Positions 26,744 through 35,081 of a DNA stretch of 64,000 bases are shown here, in pieces. The position numbers and the translations under genes are program-made. The notes beneath the pieces were generated by a model. That model was not told the origin of the DNA. It was given only the letters and a program-made list of their open reading frames with translations, and ran no database searches. The first letter of the stretch is position 1. Each line of letters starts with the position of its first letter. This DNA is from Verrucomicrobiota bacterium (GTDB taxonomy: Bacteria; Verrucomicrobiota; Verrucomicrobiia; Limisphaerales; UBA9464): NCBI GenBank assembly GCA_947454705.1, contig CANGKZ010000015.1:1-64000 (forward strand). Reading direction: 5' to 3'.

Positions 26744-27715
26744 ATGCCTGAACTTCGACATACCATTCAATCGGTCGCCGAACGAACCGGCCTGACCCCT
26801 CACGTGATCCGCGTCTGGGAGAGGCGGTATTCGACCGTTCAGCCGACCCGATCGGAGGGCAATCAGCGTCGGTACTCCGACGAAGATGTCCGCCGGCTCC
26901 GTCTCCTGAACCGAGCCACCCAGCGGGGTCACAGCATCGGGACGATTGCCCATCTGGGAACGCCGCAGCTGGAAATGCTGGCCGGCGACGAACCAGCCCT
27001 TGTTGCGTCACCCACCCCGTTGGCTGACCGGGAGGAAAACGACCTGGTGCTGCACGACCGCCCGTATGAATCCGACGCCGCCGAGCGTTGGTTGAAGGCC
27101 GCCTCTGCGGCGGTGGCCTCGATGGATGGGCAACAACTGGAACAGATTCTCGAACGCGGTGCGGTGGAGCTGGGCGTCACCGCGCTCCTCATTCGTGTGG
27201 TCGCCCCCTTGGTGGAGCAGATCGGTGAGGACTGGCAGGCGGGCAAACTGCAGATTGCCCACGAGCACATCGCATCCGCCGTGCTCCGCACCCAGCTCGG
27301 CACGCTGAGTCGCCCTATTTCCCTTCACCCTTCAGCACCGGTGATTCTCACCACGACTCCCGCCGGACAGCTTCATGAACTCGGCGTGGTGTTGGCCGGA
27401 GCGCTGGCAGCCACGCAGGGGTGGCGGGTGATTTATGCGGGGCCCTCGTTGCCCGCACCGGAAATCGTCGCTGCCGCCCAGCGCAATTCAGTCCAGGCGG
27501 TGGCCCTGAGCCTGGTCCACCCGGCAGATGATCCCATGCTGCCCGAGGAACTGATCCGCCTCCGCCGCATGCTGCCACCCACCATCCCGCTGCTCGTCGG
27601 AGGAAGGTCGGCCGGAGCGTACGGCGCGGTGCTTGATCGAATTGGCGCGATCCGCGTGCGCGGCCTCCAGGATTGGATGGCGCAGCTGTCTCAGCTCCGC
27701 CGCCCGCCGGTTTGA
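26744..27715 (+). CDS. MerR family regulator with cobalamin-binding domain (CarH/LitR-like photoreceptor)
   Basis: 323 aa. Residues 5-72 are a MerR winged helix (HTIQSVAERTGLTPHVIRVW, RYSDEDVRRLRLL). Residues 110-190 match the helical cap of B12 photoreceptors: W164-x9-E174-H175 in EDWQAGKLQIAHEH is the exact CarH signature that caps the adenosyl group. Residues 198-320 are the Rossmann B12 domain, with His211 in GQLHELG as the expected lower axial ligand (the usual acidic residue two before it is Gln here). In CarH, light breaks the Co-C bond and releases DNA. The divergent neighbour is a sigma factor, as in the LitR/LitS arrangement of Streptomyces. It overlaps the 3' end of the kinase gene by 25 bp. 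Confidence 0.87.
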   Translation: MPELRHTIQSVAERTGLTPHVIRVWERRYSTVQPTRSEGNQRRYSDEDVRRLRLLNRATQRGHSIGTIAHLGTPQLEMLAGDEPALVASPTPLADREENDLVLHDRPYESDAAERWLKAASAAVASMDGQQLEQILERGAVELGVTALLIRVVAPLVEQIGEDWQAGKLQIAHEHIASAVLRTQLGTLSRPISLHPSAPVILTTTPAGQLHELGVVLAGALAATQGWRVIYAGPSLPAPEIVAAAQRNSVQAVALSLVHPADDPMLPEELIRLRRMLPPTIPLLVGGRSAGAYGAVLDRIGAIRVRGLQDWMAQLSQLRRPPV

Positions 27716-30700
27716 GTCGGCACGGCAGATTCCATCGCTGAGCCGTCGCTCGCCGGCTGGGGTTGCGGATCCGCCTGCCAGATTCGAATCGCATCGAGCC
27801 CGCCAGAAACCAGCGTGTCCGCGTCGCGGAATGCCAGCGACGTGATCCCCTTGCTGTGGCGATGAAAGGTGGCCAGGCGGAGACGGGCACGGGCGTCCCA
27901 AATTTGGAGCGCCCCATCCAGACTTCCGCTGAGCAGACGATCCCCGGCCGGTGAGTAGACGACGCACAACACACCGCTGGTTTGCGTTTCCAGCGTCGCC
28001 ACCTCCGCGCCGGATCTGACGTTCCAAAGTTTAATTGTCCCGTCGGTGCAGGCCGAGGCGAGCTCGGAGGAATCCGGCGAAAAGGCCAGCCCCGGCACCT
28101 GGCTTCGATGCGCCCCGAGCAGGCGCGTGCCCCCGCGGGAAAGGTCGTTGAGCTGAACCTTTCCGTGACTGTCCGACGACGCGAGCCATCGATTGTCCGG
28201 CGAAAACACATGAATTTCCGCCGCCCCAACGAAGTTCTGGATCACGCGTCCCGATTCCACATCCCAGACCTGAATCCGGTTCGTGTCCGACCCCAGCCGA
28301 TGCATCGAGCTTCCCAAGCCAACGGCAAGAAGGCGCCCGTCCGCCGAAAAACGAACCGTTGCGATGGAATTGGACACCCCGGAGTTCCAATTCCGAAGCG
28401 CTCCGTTGGAAAGGTTTTGAATCGTGACCGTGCCATCGGTGGACACGTAGGCCAGCCGCTGGGTTCCCGGATGGAAGGTGCGCGAGCGAAGATTCGCGTG
28501 ATTGGTGTCGGTGATCTGCGCGATCGGTGCCGCAGTTCCGAGGCGGTGCAGTTCCCATTTTTGATCCGGAGTCGAAGACCACCAATGAAGCCCGTCGGCC
28601 AACTGCTCCGACCAAAGGATTCCCTTGTCCAACGCCGCCGCGGGAAGCGTGCGCTCAATCGCCGTTCGCACGCTCCAAAACCGCGAGTCTCCGTTGCTCA
28701 GGATGGAGACCAGTGAGGATCCATCCCGGGTGAAAATCAGTCCGATGGGCACGGAGTCTCGACTGCGCAGCGTTCCCGCCGGCGCTCCCGTGGCCGCATC
28801 CCAGATTCGCACCGTGCGGTCCCGCGAGGACGTCGCCACCCACCGGTTGTCCTCGGAAACCGCAAGCCCCTGAACCACATCGGAATGCCCGCGGAGCACC
28901 GCAAGTTCCTGTCCTGTCTTCAGGTCCCAGATCCGCGCCGTCTTGTCCACGCCGGCCGACACCATGCGGCGTCCGTCCGGGAAAAACTCGAATCCGGTGA
29001 TTAACTGAACCCAGCCCGGTTCGAACCCATGACCCGCCAGCGCCAGCGGCGGCTCAGCCCCGGCGACATCGCGTACCTCCAACGAGGCATCATCGCGGGC
29101 AATCGCCACACGGGAGGCGTCGGAGTTGAACGTCGGAAGGCTCAATCGGATCGACTTCGGCAATTCCAAAAGCTGCTTCATGCCCGCCCCGTTCAATCCG
29201 CATCGAACCAACGAAGTGTTCACGAACCGGCCATCCACCTTCGACACCGCGAGAACCAATCCTGCGGAGTTTCGTTCGAAGGCAAGATTCAGCACGCCGC
29301 CGTCCACCGTGAACCGGGATTCCTCGCGCCAGCCCACGCGATCCACCACCCGGACCACCGTCTGGGTCGTCACCAAATCCACCCGGGCCACTGCGACGCG
29401 ACGCTGATCCAGTGAGATGCATAAACGCCCCGGCTGATTGGTCGGCCCCGACTCCCCGAGCTCACGCGCAGCGCCCGTCACGCGATTCGTCATCCGCTGC
29501 GACATCAGGGTTCCATCCGCACGCAACGCCACCAACTCGTGTCCGTCCCCGACCAGCGCCAGATCCACCAGCGGAATCGTCCCACGCGGCAACCCCTCTT
29601 CATCGTCCCCGCGACTTTGCGCCGCAAGATAACGCCACTCCCATCCCCGCAGATCCGTCGTTCCCGCACCGGGTGCCGACGCGGAGGAAACAGAGGCGGA
29701 TTTCGAGGTCGGCATCGAGGGGCTCAACCCCTGCAACAAATCGCGCGCCCGCAGGCTGTCGGAACTCTCCACCGCCTGGGCCGCCTCCTGCAAATGGGCC
29801 GCGTAGAGCTGACGCCGCACCCGCAACTCGTTGGCCTCGGCTCGACGCTGCTGGATCTCCGCCGTCTGACGTGCCTGGTCGATGCGATACGCCGCAATGG
29901 GCGAACCGATGGCGATCACCAGCAGCAGCAAAAAAGTCGCCGCCGCCAAACCGGAGATGGCCGGATGCCGCCGTGCAAAGCGCCAGCCGCGTTCGATCTG
30001 TGTGATGCGCCGCGCATGAATGGGTTCGTCGCGCAGGAAACGATGGAGCTCCTCGGTCACCTCCTGCATCGATTGATAGCGCCTCCCCGGACGCTTCTCG
30101 AGGCACTTCAGGCAGATGGTTTCCAAGTCCACCGGCACTCCGGGTCGGAGCGCGCGCGGACGCACCGGGTCGAGCTGCGTCACCGCACGGATCGTGTCGT
30201 CCAGCGTTTCTCCACGGAAGGGAGGCCGATCCGTGAGGAGGTAATAAAGAATGGCACCGAGACCGAACACGTCGGTGCGCGGACCGATGGAGCCGAAGCG
30301 ATCCGACGCCTGCTCCGGCGCCATGAAATTGGGGGAACCTGCGCCCGATGCAGGATCCGACAAGCCCCCGGCGGTTGCACCGATCTGTCGCGCAAGACCG
30401 AAGTCCGTGATCTGGGGCTCCCCCCGTTGATCCATGATCACGTTCGCCGGTTTCAGGTCGCAATGGGTCACCCCCCGCGAATGCGCGTACTCAATCGCTG
30501 CTGCGATCTTGTGCGCGTAAAATGCCGCCTTCTGCGCAGACACCATTCGTGAACGAACAAACGCCGAGAGATTTTCACCCTCGACGAATTCCATCGAATA
30601 GAAGTGATGCCCCTCGGCCTCGCCCACTTCGTAAATGCCGACGATGTTCGAATGATCGAGAGTCGCTGCAGCGCGCGCCTCCGACATGAGGAGTTCGGTC

Positions 30701-30888
30701 CGCACCGCCTGGGTGCCGGAATGCTCGTGCAGCATCTTCACCGCGCACAAGCGATCGAGGCCGGGTTGGCGCGCCTTGAAGATCACCCCCGCACCACCGC
30801 GCCCGAGCTCTTCCAGAAGCTCGTACCGTCCAAAGCGCCTGGGCAGCGATCCCGAGAAGGGGTCCGGGGATGACGGAGTTGAATCCAT
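27691..30888 (-). CDS. membrane Ser/Thr protein kinase fused to a WD40 beta-propeller
   Basis: 1,065 aa. Kinase domain residues 21-285: LGRGGAGVIF (ATP loop), AVK with Lys51, HCDLKPANVI with Asp144, DFG at 162-164, APEQ. The residue before the catalytic Asp is Cys, not Arg (HCD instead of HRD), so this is a non-RD kinase, and activation-loop phosphorylation may not be needed. One membrane span lies at about 313-335. The outer part (about 380-1060) has WD40 repeats (for example ARIWDLKTGQELAVLRGHSD, IRIWDAATGAPAG, LQIWDARARLRL), a protein-binding or sensing propeller. This architecture is common in Planctomycetes and Verrucomicrobia. Substrates unknown. Confidence 0.94.
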   Translation of the reverse strand: MDSTPSSPDPFSGSLPRRFGRYELLEELGRGGAGVIFKARQPGLDRLCAVKMLHEHSGTQAVRTELLMSEARAAATLDHSNIVGIYEVGEAEGHHFYSMEFVEGENLSAFVRSRMVSAQKAAFYAHKIAAAIEYAHSRGVTHCDLKPANVIMDQRGEPQITDFGLARQIGATAGGLSDPASGAGSPNFMAPEQASDRFGSIGPRTDVFGLGAILYYLLTDRPPFRGETLDDTIRAVTQLDPVRPRALRPGVPVDLETICLKCLEKRPGRRYQSMQEVTEELHRFLRDEPIHARRITQIERGWRFARRHPAISGLAAATFLLLLVIAIGSPIAAYRIDQARQTAEIQQRRAEANELRVRRQLYAAHLQEAAQAVESSDSLRARDLLQGLSPSMPTSKSASVSSASAPGAGTTDLRGWEWRYLAAQSRGDDEEGLPRGTIPLVDLALVGDGHELVALRADGTLMSQRMTNRVTGAARELGESGPTNQPGRLCISLDQRRVAVARVDLVTTQTVVRVVDRVGWREESRFTVDGGVLNLAFERNSAGLVLAVSKVDGRFVNTSLVRCGLNGAGMKQLLELPKSIRLSLPTFNSDASRVAIARDDASLEVRDVAGAEPPLALAGHGFEPGWVQLITGFEFFPDGRRMVSAGVDKTARIWDLKTGQELAVLRGHSDVVQGLAVSEDNRWVATSSRDRTVRIWDAATGAPAGTLRSRDSVPIGLIFTRDGSSLVSILSNGDSRFWSVRTAIERTLPAAALDKGILWSEQLADGLHWWSSTPDQKWELHRLGTAAPIAQITDTNHANLRSRTFHPGTQRLAYVSTDGTVTIQNLSNGALRNWNSGVSNSIATVRFSADGRLLAVGLGSSMHRLGSDTNRIQVWDVESGRVIQNFVGAAEIHVFSPDNRWLASSDSHGKVQLNDLSRGGTRLLGAHRSQVPGLAFSPDSSELASACTDGTIKLWNVRSGAEVATLETQTSGVLCVVYSPAGDRLLSGSLDGALQIWDARARLRLATFHRHSKGITSLAFRDADTLVSGGLDAIRIWQADPQPQPASDGSAMESAVPTQTGGRRS

Positions 30889-31278
30889 GTTTACGCTTCA
30901 AAACTCTGCCGCACCTCATTCGGATCGCCAGTGAAAATCTGTCGTGAAATTCGACCGTATTTCCCGATTTCCCCCTCAACCATGCCTCAGAAATCCTCGT
31001 CCAGATGCCGCACCTCACCGCACCCGGCCCGGGCAAACCTCACCTCCGGGATTAATCGGCCAAAGTGTGGGAGCGCAAACGGGAAAAGACGCGCAAAATT
31101 CTCAAGCTGATGAAAACCACTCGCGCACGCTTGGCCTTGCTCGAAAAGCGGGTCGTGGAACTGCATCCATGAGACACCCGGAGTGCGTCCCCCTTGCACC
31201 GAACTCGGACAACGATCGGGACCTTTTATGGGCGCGGGCTTCGGTCCACGCCGAGCCGCACTGGCCGCGCCCAACGGG
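30889..31278. other. 390-bp interval between the kinase and dusB genes
   Basis: It should hold the kinase promoter and the end of dusB. The only coding-like sequence is a short plus-strand frame at 31065-31172, listed separately. No terminator hairpin was seen. Confidence 0.5.
31065..31172 (+). CDS. possible small basic peptide or gene remnant
   Basis: A 35-codon frame from a GTG reads VWERKREKTRKILKLMK then TTRARLALLEKRVVELHP. It has an evenly charged, helix-forming composition that is unusual for chance frames in this GC-rich DNA. An in-frame TAA three codons upstream, and a related open stretch before it, could mean a decayed longer gene. There is no clear ribosome site. Uncertain; it may be nothing. 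Confidence 0.2.
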   Translation: MWERKREKTRKILKLMKTTRARLALLEKRVVELHP

Positions 31279-32397
31279 TCACCAAACCTCGACCGGGCCC
31301 TTGGGGACCGGGATCGCCGTGCGAACCACTGGGCCGTCCCCCGGCGTCGGCTCGACCATGAACGACGGCACCATCTGCGCCGGACGATACCGCTGCTGGA
31401 GCTCGCCGGATTCATCGCAGAACTGCGCGCGCCACCGCAGGTATTGATCCAGGATCTCGTGGAACTGCGCCTTCGACGTGAGGTGCACCACCTTCTTGTT
31501 GAACTCCGACGACGGACCAAACCGCCGCGCGTACCACGGTGCCACCTTGCGATACATCACGCAGCCCAGCTCCTCGCCGAACACCTCCACCATCAGGTCG
31601 AGATGACGCAACATCACCCGGATGCGTTCCTCGAAGGAGGCCTCGGGAATCAGCTCCCCGGTCTCGATCAACCGGCGCGTGCGGACAAAAATCCACGGAT
31701 CATAAAACGCACCACGGCCAATGCTCACGCCCGCGCAACCCGTTCGATCGAACATCACCCGTGCGCCCTCGGGCGTGGTGACGTCGCCATTGCCAATCAC
31801 CGGAATCCGCTTCACCGCGCGCACCACCGCAGCGATGCCGTTCAAATTCACCGTTCCCTCAAATCCCTGCTCGCGCGTGCGCCCGTGCACGAACACTGCC
31901 GCGACCCCGGCATCCTCCAGCGCGCGCGCCAGGTCGGGAGCGGTCAGGTTGTCGTCATCCCAGCCCAGCCGCATCTTGGCCGTCACCGGAATCTTCAACG
32001 CATTCACCATCGTCCGGACCAGGTGCGCGGTCTTGTCCAGCTCGGTCATCATCGCCGACCCGCCCCCCACCTTCACCACCTTCTTCACGGGACAGCCCAT
32101 GTTGATGTCGATGGAGTTCACTCCCTGCGCTTCAAGATAAAGCGCCGCATCACGCATCTCCTCCGGGACCGCACCGAACAACTGAACCGCCAGTGGACGG
32201 TCGTGCTGATCCGATTCCACGAGTTTCAGCGCCTTGCGATTCCGCTCCAGCAGCGAGCGCGCATTCACCAGGTCGGTGGTGCACAAATCCACGCCGCCGA
32301 TCTCCCGCACCACTCGGCGGAAGGGCAGATTCGTGTAGCCGGCGAGCGGCGACAAAAACAGGTTCGAACCCAGGGCAAGAGGCCCAAATGAAATCAC
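31279..32397 (-). CDS. dusB: tRNA-dihydrouridine synthase, DusB type
   Basis: 372 aa from the GTG at 32397 (VISFGPLALGSNLFLSPLAGYTNLPFR); codons further upstream do not match the family. Dus enzymes reduce uridine in the tRNA D-loop with FMN and NADPH. Diagnostic stretches are LSPLAGYTNLPFRR, AVQLFGAVPE, IDINMGCPVKKVVK (with the catalytic Cys), TAKMRLGWDDDN, VHGRTREQGFEG, IPVIGNGDV and GVSIGRGAFYDPWIF. It is about 40 residues longer than E. coli DusB, with an extra proline-rich C-terminal tail. The next gene diverges from it. Confidence 0.92.
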   Translation of the reverse strand: MISFGPLALGSNLFLSPLAGYTNLPFRRVVREIGGVDLCTTDLVNARSLLERNRKALKLVESDQHDRPLAVQLFGAVPEEMRDAALYLEAQGVNSIDINMGCPVKKVVKVGGGSAMMTELDKTAHLVRTMVNALKIPVTAKMRLGWDDDNLTAPDLARALEDAGVAAVFVHGRTREQGFEGTVNLNGIAAVVRAVKRIPVIGNGDVTTPEGARVMFDRTGCAGVSIGRGAFYDPWIFVRTRRLIETGELIPEASFEERIRVMLRHLDLMVEVFGEELGCVMYRKVAPWYARRFGPSSEFNKKVVHLTSKAQFHEILDQYLRWRAQFCDESGELQQRYRPAQMVPSFMVEPTPGDGPVVRTAIPVPKGPVEVW

Positions 32398-32512
32398 GCG
32401 CCCGACTCTAACCACGGACTTCCAAAGACGAAAGCTCGACACCGGTAAAGGCATTCCAACGAATCTTTTCTTGAATTCGCAGAGTCTTTTGATTCTTCTG
32501 CAACCTGTTTTT

Positions 32513-32893
32513 GTGGTCGCTCGCACAGCCAAATGGATGTTGGTCGGCATGCTGATGGTTTCCATCGGCATGCACTGGGCGTTGCTGCAATCGATCGCTT
32601 GGGCGAGCATGCTCGCGCGCTACTCCCAGCAGGGCTACTCGGTCGCCACCGCGCTGGCGCAAACCTTTGACGGCAAGCATCCCTGCAAGATTTGCCGCGT
32701 GACTGAATCCGGCCGGAAAGCCCAGAGCTCCGCTGAGAAAATTGTTCCAATCCAGAAGCAGGACCTCTTTTCGCAACGAATCGAAGTCTCTTGGAGCCCT
32801 GGCTTCGTAGCGGTCGTCCCCAAATTCCCCGCCCCGGCTGTATGGACTTCCGTCCAAACCAAGCCGCCGTTCCCTCCCCCAAGATCGGTCTAA
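32513..32893 (+). CDS. small exported protein with HPCxxC motif
   Basis: 126 aa from the GTG at 32513; TTG codons upstream would add up to 14 residues. One hydrophobic N-terminal segment (KWMLVGMLMVSIGMHWALLQ) looks like an uncleaved anchor or signal. The mature part contains TFDGKHPCKICRVTE, an H-P-C-x-x-C pair that could bind a metal or form a disulfide. I recall similar small proteins (YSxxxxxxQTFDGxHPCxLC) in Verrucomicrobiota, but no function is established to my knowledge. It precedes the PEP-CTERM and anchor-M-like genes on the same strand. Confidence 0.7.
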   Translation: MVARTAKWMLVGMLMVSIGMHWALLQSIAWASMLARYSQQGYSVATALAQTFDGKHPCKICRVTESGRKAQSSAEKIVPIQKQDLFSQRIEVSWSPGFVAVVPKFPAPAVWTSVQTKPPFPPPRSV

Positions 32894-33179
32894 ATCCATC
32901 GCGTCCGACTCGGGTTCACCCGGCGTTGGTACGATGGAAGTCCCGGGCTTGGCCGCGGGGCTGGATGAATCAATTCTGATACACTCCGCACCCATTTGGT
33001 GTCCGGGGCGGACTCGGAATCATTCGTCCGAATTCTCAACAACAGCACCCGACCGATTCCCTCTTCCTTCGGAATCCGAGCGGGCTTCCCATCGGAGATC
33101 TGATCGCATCCCACCCCGGATGCCTTGGATCCCACCACTCCGTCAGACCCGTCCGTTTTAACCTTTTGTCTTTTGTCTT

Positions 33180-34013
33180 ATGAATTCTGTTTTCGGCTTC
33201 AGTTCGTTCCCGTTCAGCAAGTCTCTCGTCACCGCAACCCTGCTCCTCGGAGCCGCCGCTCCGGCTGCGCATGCGCATCTGGGCTACACCGGACGCGACT
33301 TCGGCTCCTTCACTGGATTAAGCTACGGCTCGTCCACGATCTCCAATCAAGCCATCACCGGAAATTACGGCTGGGCCGATGCGGCCGACGGCGTTTTGGG
33401 CGACTCGCACAAGGGCCGCATTTTCCGATTCCATTTGGATAACGACGCCTACGTCAGCTTCAGTTTCTCGGCGAATCCCACGGCCACGGCCACCTCGGTG
33501 GGAGGATTGATCCCGGGCTTCTCCGTCTACCAGGGCCTTGCTGCGACTGCTCCCTTTGCCACCAGCCAGACTGCACTGCCCTCGAGCGCCGATCACGATT
33601 TCAGTGATTCGTCGGTCGCGTGGCGCACCGCCTGGGCCAAGGACAACCTCGGCGTATCGTACGACTACACCGCCACCGACGGCAGCTGGAATGCGCTCGG
33701 AACCTGGAAGATCGGCGGTGATGGGGACCTTCCCGGCGACTTTTCCCAATTGAGCACCTTTGTCTTCAAGGGATTCGGGGTGGACTCCGACAAGGACGGA
33801 ACCGCAACTGCCGGCTTCCGTCTCTCCAAGGGCGACTACAGCGTCATGGTCGGCGGCAATGACATCGCCAACAAGTTCTCGACCAGCGCCGGTTCGGCCT
33901 TCGGCGTGAGTGGCACCATCACCGTCACTGCCGTGCCTGAACCCACCCTGCTCGCCCTCGCCACCGCCGGAGCGACCCTGATGGTGGTATTCTCCTCGCG
34001 GAACAAACGCTGA
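33180..34013 (+). CDS. PEP-CTERM-sorted secreted protein
   Basis: 277 aa. An N-terminal signal peptide ends near AAPAAHAHLGYTGRDFG. The mature domain (about 30-250) is beta-rich with DNDAYVSFSFSAN and DYSVMVGG strands, as in proteins built from bacterial pre-peptidase-like sandwich domains. The C-terminus has the full sorting signal: VPEPTLLALATAGATLMVVF, then SSRNKR. It should be cut and attached by an exosortase, which is not encoded here. It lies 81 bp before an anchor-M-like gene, with a perfect hairpin between. No catalytic motif seen. Confidence 0.85.
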   Translation: MNSVFGFSSFPFSKSLVTATLLLGAAAPAAHAHLGYTGRDFGSFTGLSYGSSTISNQAITGNYGWADAADGVLGDSHKGRIFRFHLDNDAYVSFSFSANPTATATSVGGLIPGFSVYQGLAATAPFATSQTALPSSADHDFSDSSVAWRTAWAKDNLGVSYDYTATDGSWNALGTWKIGGDGDLPGDFSQLSTFVFKGFGVDSDKDGTATAGFRLSKGDYSVMVGGNDIANKFSTSAGSAFGVSGTITVTAVPEPTLLALATAGATLMVVFSSRNKR

Positions 34014-34030
34014 TGCTTCAGATCTCGATG

Positions 34031-34060
34031 TGGGAGTGCCGCGTCGATGCGGCACTCCCA
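34031..34060 (+). terminator. perfect 12-bp hairpin between two genes
   Basis: TGGGAGTGCCGC at 34031-34042 and its exact complement at 34049-34060 enclose a six-base loop. No T-tract follows, so it may be an attenuator, an mRNA processing or stability element, or a mobile palindrome rather than a simple terminator. Confidence 0.5.
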
Positions 34061-34094
34061 ACTTCGGAACCGTCCGCCATCCTCCGTCCGTCTC

Positions 34095-34952
34095 ATGAGC
34101 CGAACCTTTCGTCGTTTGATCTGCCTCTTTTTTGGAACCCTGTTCCTGGGGCTTCCCGGCTCCCTGCTGGCCCAGCATCGCCACATCAACGCCGGGGCCG
34201 CATCCCCGAGCCCGGGCTCGCCGCTCCAATTTGCCAACGGTGCGTTGTTCAATGCCGACTCCGGATTCCTGATCCACCTCAACCCGCTCAATCATCTGGT
34301 TTACGGATCGATCTTTTTCGGTGGATCCGATGTCACCTTCACCAGCCTGCCCGCCACCCTGAACAATGGCGGACCGGATCCCAGCGCGGCGCTTCCGGGA
34401 ACGCATGTGGAGATGATTTTTGAATCCGTTCAAGGGCCGGCAGGCGGTGCATTCTCGTGCTGGGATTCCTTCGACGGATTTTTCGATGCGACCGAGATCA
34501 CCTTCACCGTTCCGAGCGGATCCACGGGTGGAACCAACCGGTTCATCCTGAGCGAGAACGACGGCTCGCCGGGCGTCGATCCCTACGGCCACATTCACGG
34601 GCGTAAATTCAGCGTCAATCGCCCCGGGATCTACACCGTGGGCGTCCGCCTCGTGGACACCGGAAACAACGGCCCCGGCGGCACCCCGCTGCACGCAGCA
34701 TCGGACCTGATCTTCTTCAACTTCGTGGCGGGCATCGTCCTCGCGGATGTCCGACTGAATTCCGACAGCACCGTGGTGCGGTTCGGTACCGACACCGGCG
34801 TGAATTACTGGGTGGAGTCGTCCGCCGAGCTTGGGGCCAAAGCTTCTTGGAGGTCCGTCGCAGGCCCCATTTCAGGCACCGGCCGCTTGGAGTCCGTCAC
34901 TCTTCCCGGCGCGCCAGCGGTTCGTGCCTTTTATCGCCTCCGCACGGAATAA
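34095..34952 (+). CDS. secreted anchor-M-like domain protein with FYRL C-terminal module
   Basis: 285 aa from the ATG at 34095. Signal peptide MSRTFRRLICLFFGTLFLGL to about LLAQ. The central domain contains ENDGSPGVDPYGHIHGRKFS and PGIYTVGVRLVD; the H-x-H followed by a P-G-x-Y-x-V strand resembles the choice-of-anchor M (TIGR03769-like) surface domain found beside Mn/Zn ABC transporters in Actinobacteria. The last 70 residues form a beta module ending FYRLRTE, with no PEP-CTERM. A paralogue lies convergently at 35082-35960. Function is unknown; metal binding is my inference. Confidence 0.78.
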   Translation: MSRTFRRLICLFFGTLFLGLPGSLLAQHRHINAGAASPSPGSPLQFANGALFNADSGFLIHLNPLNHLVYGSIFFGGSDVTFTSLPATLNNGGPDPSAALPGTHVEMIFESVQGPAGGAFSCWDSFDGFFDATEITFTVPSGSTGGTNRFILSENDGSPGVDPYGHIHGRKFSVNRPGIYTVGVRLVDTGNNGPGGTPLHAASDLIFFNFVAGIVLADVRLNSDSTVVRFGTDTGVNYWVESSAELGAKASWRSVAGPISGTGRLESVTLPGAPAVRAFYRLRTE

Positions 34953-34966
34953 GCGACCGATTGGAA

Positions 34967-35045
34967 ACCGCGGAGACGCAGAGTCGCGGAGAAGAGACTG
35001 TGATGCTGAACGGACGCTTTCTCTGCGCCTCTGCGTCTCGGCGGT
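34967..35045. repeat. inverted-repeat element related to the 1751-2735 array
   Basis: Arms of 17 bp (ACCGCGGAGACGCAGAG at 34967-34983 and its inverse at 35029-35045, one mismatch) bracket 45 bp. The 14-base core GCGGAGACGCAGAG is identical to that in all three units of the 372-bp array. It lies between two convergent genes, where the hairpin could stop transcription from both sides. Confidence 0.85.
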
Positions 35046-35081
35046 TCTTTTCCGGGCTGAACTCACGGAGCGAACGCACTT

